Assembly: GCF_025215155.1 (NCBI RefSeq)
Contig: NZ_JALHAM010000119.1
Reading direction: 5' to 3' (one strand)
Origin: Dryocola clanedunensis
GTDB lineage: Bacteria; Pseudomonadota; Gammaproteobacteria; Enterobacterales; Enterobacteriaceae
DNA: 64,000 nt
A model generated the notes under the pieces. It was not told the origin of the DNA. It worked only from the letters and a program-made list of their open reading frames with translations, and made no database searches. Shown piece after piece: positions 58,953 through 64,000 of the stretch. Both the position numbers and the translations under genes were made by a program. Each line of letters begins with the position of its first letter. The first letter of the stretch is position 1.

Positions 58953-59954
58953 TTATTCTTTTGCGACAGCATCCAGCACGCGAACCAGCTGAGTGACGAA
59001 CCCATATTCGTTGTCGTACCAGGCCACGGTTTTCACCAGCTGCAGATCGCCGACCTCGGTAACCTCGGTTTGCGTGGCATCGAACACCGAGCCGAAATTG
59101 GTGCCAACGATATCGGACGAGACGATCTCTTCATCGGTATAGCCGAACGATTCATTGCCCTCGGTGGCCTTTTTCAGCGCGGCGTTGATTTCATCGACCG
59201 TGACTTTTTTCTCTAAAATCGATACCAGTTCGGTGACCGAACCGGTCAGCGTCGGCACGCGCTGGGCATGACCTTTAAGCTTGCCCTGAAGTTCCGGAAT
59301 AACCAGCCCGATAGCCTTTGCCGCCCCGGTAGTGTGGGGAATGATGTTCTGCGCGGCGGCGCGCGAAGCGCGTAAATCCTTCCCACGCGGGCCATCGACC
59401 AGCGACTGCGTCCCGGTATAGGCGTGAATGGTGGTCATGGTGCCGAGCTTAATACCAAAGTTGTCGTGCAGGGCTTTTGCCATGGGGGCCAGACAGTTGG
59501 TGGTGCAGGAGGCAACAGAGAGGATCTTATCTTCCGGCGTAATAGTGTTGCAGTTGACGTTAAAGACGATGGTTTTCATGTCGCCAGCCGGGGCGGAGAT
59601 CAGCACTTTTTTAGCTCCCGCATCCAGGTGCGCGCTGGCTTTCTCTTCGGAGGTGTAGAACCCGGTACATTCAATGACGATCTCCACGCCATCGTTACCC
59701 CAGGGGATATTCTTCGCGTCTTTCTCGGCGTAAACCTTAATCGTTTTGCCATTGACCACCAGCGAATCGTCGGTATGTTCCACGGTGCCGTCAAAGTTGC
59801 GGTAGCTGGAGTCGTGCTTCAGCAGGTAGGCCAGCACTTTCGGGGATGTGAGGTCATTAATAGCAACGATTTCCACGTCGCTTTTCGTTTCCAGAACACG
59901 GCGCAGCACCAGACGTCCAATGCGGCCAAAGCCATTAATACCAATTTTTTTCAT
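58953..59954 (-). CDS. gapC: Glyceraldehyde-3-phosphate dehydrogenase GapC
   Basis: A 333-residue NAD-dependent GAPDH with INGFGRIGRLVLRR at the N-terminus, the catalytic Cys in SVASCTTNCLAPM near residue 150, the His in TTIHAYTGTQ and the C-terminal AWYDNEYGF. Position next to cybB identifies it as GapC, which is a broken pseudogene in E. coli K-12 but intact here. The start at 59954 has GAGGATCC upstream; the longer frame lacks one. It is divergent from cybB. Confidence 0.93.
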   Translation of the reverse strand: MKKIGINGFGRIGRLVLRRVLETKSDVEIVAINDLTSPKVLAYLLKHDSSYRNFDGTVEHTDDSLVVNGKTIKVYAEKDAKNIPWGNDGVEIVIECTGFYTSEEKASAHLDAGAKKVLISAPAGDMKTIVFNVNCNTITPEDKILSVASCTTNCLAPMAKALHDNFGIKLGTMTTIHAYTGTQSLVDGPRGKDLRASRAAAQNIIPHTTGAAKAIGLVIPELQGKLKGHAQRVPTLTGSVTELVSILEKKVTVDEINAALKKATEGNESFGYTDEEIVSSDIVGTNFGSVFDATQTEVTEVGDLQLVKTVAWYDNEYGFVTQLVRVLDAVAKE

Positions 59955-60145
59955 GACTGGATCCTCATTATTTACAGTTGGAGGTAGCAAAAACCGTAAT
60001 CATCACTAGTGATAGCTCATAATGAGGGGGGCCGCAAACCGGGCCGACGGGCGTGGTTGGTTGGCTAATTTCGTCAGATGTTAATGATTTTTTAAGATGT
60101 AGCCGCTATCGTGGTGCCATTAGCGATTCGGGTCAGGGCTTTTTA

Positions 60146-60676
60146 ATGCGCAGCAAATACACCTCGTTACAGATAACCCTCCACTGGTTGGTTTTTCTTT
60201 TGATCGTCACGGCCTACTGCGCCATGGAGCTGAAAGGCTTCTTCCCGCGCAGCTATCGTCCGGCGATCAACGCCACCCACGTAACCTGTGGGCTAAGCGT
60301 GCTGGTGCTGATGGTTTTACGCCTGCTGGTCAGAATCAAATACCGAGCGCCGGCCATCACGCCAAAACCCCATCCTGCCATCATCGGCGTTTCCCATCTG
60401 GTGCACACCATCATCTACCTGATGTTCATCGTGCTGCCGATTATGGGTTTTCTCACCGTTTACTATAAAGGCAGCGACTGGTCGGTGCTGGGTATTCCCA
60501 TGCCGCATGCGCCGGAACTTGATGAGGATCGCCAGTTCAACGTCAAAGAGATCCATGAGCTGATCGCTAAAACGGGCTATTTCGTGATTGGTATTCATGC
60601 CTTCGCGGCGCTGTTTCATCACTACGTCTGGAAGGACAACACGCTGGTGCGCATGCTGCCCTGGAGAAAGAAGTAG
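60146..60676 (+). CDS. cybB: Cytochrome b561
   Basis: A 176-residue inner-membrane di-heme cytochrome with four helices. Candidate heme ligands are in ITLHWLVFLL near residue 13, NATHVTCGLSVLV near residue 47 and the C-terminal GIHAFAALFHHYVWKDN. It oxidises ubiquinol and can pass electrons to superoxide in E. coli. The ATG at 60146 gives the same length as E. coli CybB; an open frame continues upstream to 60053 without a ribosome site. RydC RNA, found beside cybB in E. coli, was not seen. Confidence 0.93.
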   Translation: MRSKYTSLQITLHWLVFLLIVTAYCAMELKGFFPRSYRPAINATHVTCGLSVLVLMVLRLLVRIKYRAPAITPKPHPAIIGVSHLVHTIIYLMFIVLPIMGFLTVYYKGSDWSVLGIPMPHAPELDEDRQFNVKEIHELIAKTGYFVIGIHAFAALFHHYVWKDNTLVRMLPWRKK

Positions 60677-60683
60677 TTTCGCT

Positions 60684-61007
60684 TTACGGCAGGCCGAAGT
60701 AGCGCAGCGCCGCGGTTATCAACGCTGACAGCAGAATGACGATAATCAGCGGCACTTTGCGCCAGGCCAAAAATACGGCGACGACCACCCCGGTCACTCG
60801 GGCCATTCCGGCAAAATGGTTGCTCTCATAAAAGGTGGTGGCTATCGCGACGGAGAAAAGCAGCACCGTTGCCGCATCGGCAAGCAGCGTTTTCGCTGAC
60901 TCGGAAAAGACCAGCCTGTTACCCAGCTTCGCGCCTGCGAGGCGCATTAAATAAGTTCCCGCCGACAGCATGGCCAGGCCCGCGATAATCTTCATGGTTT
61001 CCGTCAT
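60684..61007 (-). CDS. AzlD-family branched-chain amino acid exporter subunit
   Basis: A 107-residue membrane protein with three to four helices (MKIIAGLAMLSAGTYLMRLAGAKLG; VLLFSVAIATTFYE; LIIVILLSALITAAL), the small partner of an AzlC permease. Its start overlaps the stop of the AzlC gene. E. coli counterpart: YgaH, the valine-export partner of YgaZ. It is convergent with cybB, 7 bp apart. Confidence 0.88.
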   Translation of the reverse strand: MTETMKIIAGLAMLSAGTYLMRLAGAKLGNRLVFSESAKTLLADAATVLLFSVAIATTFYESNHFAGMARVTGVVVAVFLAWRKVPLIIVILLSALITAALRYFGLP

Positions 61008-61669
61008 TATTTTTTCCTCGCAAAAATGCCCAGCATGGAGAGCAACACGGGAATTCCCGCAGGCGTGAAGGGAATCGCAAGCAGCGATACTGCTGCACCC
61101 GCCAGCGAGCGCAGCGCGGTAGTGCGGTTTTTAAAGGCGGGGATCACCAGCGCCAGCAGGATGGTCGGGAAAACCGCGTCCAGGCCGATGGTCTCCGGGG
61201 CGGGCAGGAGTTTACCCACCGCGCTGCCGAGCAGCGTACCGAGCGGCCAGAAGAGCGCTACTCCCATACCACACAGCCAGAAGGCGGCTTTTCGTGCCTC
61301 CGGTGTTTTCTGCGATAAACCAAACACCACGCTTTCGTCATTCATAATATGGCAGCCGATATAGCTCTTCAGGCGGGAGCCAACGAGATCGCGAACCGCG
61401 ATGCCGAAGGGGAAGTGGCGGGCATTGACCAGCAAACCGGCCACGGCTGCGGCAATGGGGCTGCCGCCGCTGGCAATAATCGCCACAAACATAAATTCCG
61501 ACGCACCGGCCAGCACGATAATGGAAGAGATAACCGGCAGCCAGAGCGGAAAGCCGTAGGCAATCGCCAGCGAGCCATAGGAAACACCCACCACGCCGAC
61601 GGCGAGACAGACGAGGAATATTGCTTTTTTGGACTCGTCGGACACGGCAGAAAAAAAGGTGCGGGACAT
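61007..61669 (-). CDS. AzlC-family branched-chain amino acid export permease
   Basis: A 220-residue membrane protein of the AzlC/YgaZ family with about six helices. Family segments include GVVGVSYGSLAIAYGFPLWLPVISSIIVLAGASEF and AGLLVNARHFPFGIAVRD. With AzlD it likely exports L-valine, azaleucine or a related compound; other members move different amino acids. It is the first gene of the pair, transcribed away from frmR. Confidence 0.88.
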   Translation of the reverse strand: MSRTFFSAVSDESKKAIFLVCLAVGVVGVSYGSLAIAYGFPLWLPVISSIIVLAGASEFMFVAIIASGGSPIAAAVAGLLVNARHFPFGIAVRDLVGSRLKSYIGCHIMNDESVVFGLSQKTPEARKAAFWLCGMGVALFWPLGTLLGSAVGKLLPAPETIGLDAVFPTILLALVIPAFKNRTTALRSLAGAAVSLLAIPFTPAGIPVLLSMLGIFARKK

Positions 61670-61689
61670 ATTTTTCTCTCATAACGAAC

Positions 61690-61953
61690 GTTGTGTACCT
61701 TCCGTTTGCGAAACTGCTGGAGCTGCAGGGCAATACTACGCAGGTGATCCGCAAAGGAGAAGGTACAAAGGTAGTCGCGGAACACGCTGATTACCAGGCG
61801 ATTTTACTGGCAACCTGCCCACCGTTGCGTTGAAATGAGGCGTTTTCAGGCGTCTAATCTTCTGAGTATCACAATTCTTATCACTCCTCACCGCCACGCA
61901 CTAACTCACCGCGTAATAAAAAGTTAAAAGATAATTTTTACCTGAGCCCTAAA
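61690..61953. other. Gene-free region between azlC and frmR
   Basis: About 260 bp. An open frame on the plus strand to 61833 ends PCPPLR but has no ribosome site, no recognisable domain and no coding-like start; it may be decayed sequence. The right half (61860-61953) is AT-rich promoter-like DNA for frmR. No repeat or RNA gene is seen. Confidence 0.4.
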
Positions 61954-61962
61954 TTACATGTA

Positions 61963-61982
61963 CCATACCCCCCTATAGTATC
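61963..61982 (+). promoter_or_regulatory. FrmR operator over the frmRA promoter
   Basis: ATAC-CCCCC-TATAGTAT: a C tract flanked by AT dyads, the known operator style of the FrmR/RcnR family. It contains TATAGT (61974-61979), a -10 element, so a bound repressor would block the promoter until formaldehyde modifies it. Confidence 0.7.
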
Positions 61983-61993
61983 AGGAGGTCGCT

Positions 61994-62269
61994 ATGCCCC
62001 ATTCACCGGAAGACAAAAAACGCATTCTGACCCGCGTGCGCCGCATTCGCGGCCAGACGGAGGCGATTGAGCGAGCGCTGGAAAACGGCGAGCCTTGCAT
62101 CGCCATCCTGCAACAAATCGCTGCCGTGCGCGGCGCGGCTAACGGCCTGATGGGCGAGATGATGGAAATTCATCTGAAGGACGAGCTTGTCACGGGTGAG
62201 ACATCCGAGGAGCAGCGTGCCGTGCGCATGGCAGAAGTCGGTAATTTGATCCGCTCTTATCTAAAATAA
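61994..62269 (+). CDS. frmR: Formaldehyde-sensing repressor FrmR
   Basis: A 91-residue all-helical CsoR/RcnR-family repressor. The conserved Pro2 and Cys (GEPCIAIL, near residue 35) are the formaldehyde cross-linking pair, and the HxxxE region (MEIHLKDEL) matches the family. AGGAGG precedes the ATG. It represses its own operon, which continues with frmA 31 bp downstream. Confidence 0.94.
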   Translation: MPHSPEDKKRILTRVRRIRGQTEAIERALENGEPCIAILQQIAAVRGAANGLMGEMMEIHLKDELVTGETSEEQRAVRMAEVGNLIRSYLK

Positions 62270-62300
62270 ATTCATTCCCACCTGACGACGGAAGAAGACA

Positions 62301-63419
62301 ATGAAATCACGTGCAGCAGTAGCATTCGGGCCAGGCAAGCCTCTGGAAATCGTAGAAATTGACGTCGCACCGCCGAAAAAAGGCGAAGTGCTGGTCAAAA
62401 TTACCCATACCGGCGTGTGCCATACCGACGCCTTCACCTTATCCGGCGACGATCCGGAAGGCGTGTTCCCGGCGGTGCTGGGCCATGAAGGCGGCGGTAT
62501 CGTGGTGGAAGTGGGCGAGGGCGTTACCAGCCTGAAGCCGGGCGACCACGTTATCCCGCTTTACACCGCTGAGTGCGGCGAGTGTAAGTTCTGTAAATCC
62601 GGCAAAACCAACTTGTGTCAGGCCGTTCGCGCCACACAGGGGAAAGGCCTGATGCCAGACGGCACCACGCGTTTCTCATACAACGGCGAGCCGATCTACC
62701 ACTATATGGGCACCAGCACCTTCAGTGAATACACCGTTGTGGCTGAAATCTCACTGGCGAAAGTAAACGAACAGGCTCCGCTGGATAAAGTCTGCCTGCT
62801 GGGCTGCGGCGTGACGACCGGCATCGGTGCGGTTCATAACACGGCGAAAGTTAAAGAAGGCGACACTGTAGCGGTATTTGGCTTAGGCGGTATTGGTCTG
62901 GCAGTTATTCAGGGGGCCGTTCAGGCGAAAGCCGGGCGTATCCTGGCCGTCGATACCAACCCGGAGAAGTTTAAGCTCGCCACGGAGATGGGCGCGACCG
63001 ACTGCATCAACCCAAAAGATTACGATAAGCCAATTCAGGACGTCATCGTCGAGATGACCGACGGCGGCGTGGACTTCAGCTTTGAGTGTATCGGCAACGT
63101 CAACGTGATGCGTTCCGCGCTGGAATGCTGCCATAAAGGCTGGGGCGAAAGCGTGATTATCGGCGTAGCCGGTGCGGGCCAGGAGATCAAAACCCGTCCG
63201 TTCCAGCTGGTGACCGGCCGCGTATGGCGTGGCTCCGCATTCGGCGGCGTAAAAGGCCGTACGCAGTTACCGGGCATGGTAGAAGACGCGATGGCTGGGA
63301 AGATCAATCTCGATCCGTTTATCACCCACCGCCTGCCGCTGGAGCAGATTAACGAAGCGTTTGACCTGATGCACGAAGGGAAATCGATTCGTACCGTGAT
63401 TCATTTCGGCGAGAAGTAA
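62301..63419 (+). CDS. frmA: S-(hydroxymethyl)glutathione dehydrogenase / class III alcohol dehydrogenase
   Basis: A 372-residue zinc alcohol dehydrogenase. Catalytic zinc ligands are in HTGVCHTDAFT and GHEGGG plus the later Cys in LLGCGVTTG; the structural zinc uses CGECKFCKSGKTNLC. The NAD site is VFGLGGIGLAVIQGA. It oxidises the glutathione adduct of formaldehyde to S-formylglutathione and also reduces S-nitrosoglutathione. The usual third gene frmB does not follow; a terminator does. Confidence 0.96.
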   Translation: MKSRAAVAFGPGKPLEIVEIDVAPPKKGEVLVKITHTGVCHTDAFTLSGDDPEGVFPAVLGHEGGGIVVEVGEGVTSLKPGDHVIPLYTAECGECKFCKSGKTNLCQAVRATQGKGLMPDGTTRFSYNGEPIYHYMGTSTFSEYTVVAEISLAKVNEQAPLDKVCLLGCGVTTGIGAVHNTAKVKEGDTVAVFGLGGIGLAVIQGAVQAKAGRILAVDTNPEKFKLATEMGATDCINPKDYDKPIQDVIVEMTDGGVDFSFECIGNVNVMRSALECCHKGWGESVIIGVAGAGQEIKTRPFQLVTGRVWRGSAFGGVKGRTQLPGMVEDAMAGKINLDPFITHRLPLEQINEAFDLMHEGKSIRTVIHFGEK

Positions 63420-63427
63420 ACTCATGC

Positions 63428-63463
63428 GGCGGATGGCATACGTGCTACTCCGCCCGTTTTTTT
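63428..63463 (+). terminator. Rho-independent terminator of frmRA
   Basis: GGCGGA...TCCGCC stem followed by CGTTTTTTT, 9 bp after the frmA stop. It overlaps the end of yncJ, which is convergent. Confidence 0.75.
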
Positions 63464-63707
63464 AGCCAATGGTCGTTGGCGCTTTCTTTGTTTGTACGTG
63501 ATGGTCACGCTCACGAAAATCCGCGGCGGCTTCTTCCGCGCTCTGGCGGATGTCATCGCTGTCGGCCTGATGGCGCAGCAGCATGTCCGCACTTTTTACT
63601 ACCAGAAACAAATGCCCGTGTGATTCTGCCATCGTCTGGCCGGAGAAGAGTGCGGCGCTCATCAACAGCAAAATCATTCCCAGCCTTGCGCGCAATTTGT
63701 TAACCAT
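63462..63707 (-). CDS. yncJ: Small exported protein YncJ (DUF2554)
   Basis: An 81-residue precursor. The signal peptide (ARLGMILLLMSAALFSGQTMA) is cut before ESHGHLFLVVK. The mature part, about 55 residues, has RHQADSDDIRQSAEEAAADFRERDHH, matching E. coli YncJ (LFSGQLMAGHKGHEF, LRHEADSDELRAVAEESAEGLRE). The function is unknown. ATG 63707 with AGG upstream is preferred; 63722 is a second candidate. Confidence 0.82.
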   Translation of the reverse strand: MVNKLRARLGMILLLMSAALFSGQTMAESHGHLFLVVKSADMLLRHQADSDDIRQSAEEAAADFRERDHHVQTKKAPTTIG

Positions 63708-63853
63708 TTTCCCAAACCTCATTAACGTGACGGACACACTGTATAGATAATTCCGGTCAGTGACTATTCGGGTATTCAAAAGAGAACTAAAGATTTGTCA
63801 GCAGTGTAAAAGAGGAGGGAGACTGGGTTTTGTTGATGAAAGGTTAAGTCTTT

Positions 63854-63872
63854 GTAGGGTGGATAAGCGCGA
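63854..63872. repeat. REP unit, truncated
   Basis: GTAGGGTGGATAAGCGCGA is the first half of the local REP type, but the expected GCGCCATCCACC arm is missing; foreign-looking sequence starts at 63874. Confidence 0.6.
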
Positions 63873-63873
63873 G

Positions 63874-63926
63874 TGTACGACCGGTCACATAGGTTACAGA
63901 TCAGACCGGCCACACAGGTAACACAT
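63874..63926. mobile_element. Probable mobile-element end with two 20-bp direct repeats
   Basis: GACCGGTCACATAGGTTACA (63879-63898) and GACCGGCCACACAGGTAACA (63904-63923) agree at 17 of 20 positions and are spaced by 25 bp. Repeated transposase-binding motifs near an end beginning TGT are typical of IS elements, and the segment interrupts a REP. The family is not established; no transposase is visible in the window. Confidence 0.4.
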
Positions 63927-63940
63927 TCAGCCTAATCTAT

Positions 63941-63989
63941 CCGGATGATACTTTGCTTACGTCTGTCGTAGTAAGCAAGGTCCATCCGG
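63941..63989. repeat. Long imperfect inverted repeat at the window edge
   Basis: CCGGATG...TTGCTTAC faces GTAAGCAA...CATCCGG: a 7-bp and an 8-bp stem with a 10-bp loop. It may be a diverged REP or part of the adjoining element. Confidence 0.5.
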
Positions 63990-64000
63990 TTAAATATAAT

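Noticed and set aside
61621..61833. 70-codon frame between azlC and frmR, considered as a remnant regulator
   Set aside because: It starts inside azlC on the other strand, lacks a ribosome site, and I could not match any fold with confidence.
1..64000. CRISPR array, tRNA or rRNA gene, prophage
   Set aside because: No regularly spaced repeat array, no cloverleaf or conserved rRNA sequence, and no run of phage genes was seen; the many short repeats are REP units.

Overview
The window is chromosomal DNA of an enterobacterium (Enterobacteriaceae; an Enterobacter-, Lelliottia- or Cedecea-like genome fits, but the genus cannot be fixed by reading). Coding density is high and GC-rich. Short palindromic REP units of the '(g)cc-ggatgacgc...gcttatcc-ggc' type lie between many genes. 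Gene order repeatedly follows the terminus half of the E. coli chromosome: ydfI-rspR-ydfG-dcp, tynA-paaZ-paaABCDEFGHIJK-paaX-paaY, azoR-hrpA, gapC-cybB and yncJ. Accessory blocks separate these syntenic pieces.

Layout. 0-2.7 kb: end of ydfI, rspR, ydfG. 2.9-8.8 kb: a purine operon (guaD-xdhABC) lying between ydfG and dcp, which are neighbours in E. coli. 8.9-14.7 kb: dcp, a 62-residue orphan, a CsbD/ElaB-like small protein, a LysR regulator facing a PACE-family efflux gene, tam, and a Phd/ParE-like toxin-antitoxin pair. 14.7-31.8 kb: aromatic amine and phenylacetate catabolism (tynA, the complete paa set), with a TumA/TumE-like pair between paaK and paaX. 31.8-39.8 kb: azoR, hrpA, an SDR enzyme, a bestrophin channel and a MetE-C-like methyltransferase behind tandem MetJ boxes. 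39.9-43.0 kb: an ABC-F ATPase preceded by a small leader ORF with switchable hairpins, divergent from Fur-controlled yncE. 43.1-48.7 kb: a seven-gene sugar PTS operon (GntR regulator, IIA, IIB, IIC, FGGY kinase, class II aldolase, dedicated HPr). 49.1-54.2 kb: a TauD-type dioxygenase with a sugar-type (CUT1) ABC importer. 54.2-58.8 kb: a DMSO-reductase-like operon with an extra polyferredoxin and an FNR-type promoter. 58.9-63.7 kb: intact gapC, cybB, AzlC/AzlD, frmRA (no frmB) and yncJ. The right edge holds a REP broken by a repeat-bearing segment that looks like a mobile-element end.

How the parts work together. TynA makes phenylacetaldehyde from phenylethylamine in the periplasm. PaaK, PaaABCDE, PaaG, PaaZ, PaaJ, PaaF and PaaH take phenylacetate to acetyl-CoA and succinyl-CoA. 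The aldehyde dehydrogenase gene feaB, next to tynA in E. coli, is not at this position. GuaD and XdhAB with XdhC convert guanine to xanthine and urate. The PTS operon looks built to turn an unknown sugar into a ketose bisphosphate cleaved to triose phosphates. The TauD/ABC cluster probably imports and oxidises an organosulfur or similar compound. The most promising undescribed items are the leader-ORF/ABC-F arrangement, the PTS-FGGY-aldolase-HPr operon, the TauD/CUT1 cluster and the polyferredoxin in the dms-like operon. No tRNA, rRNA, CRISPR array or prophage was seen.
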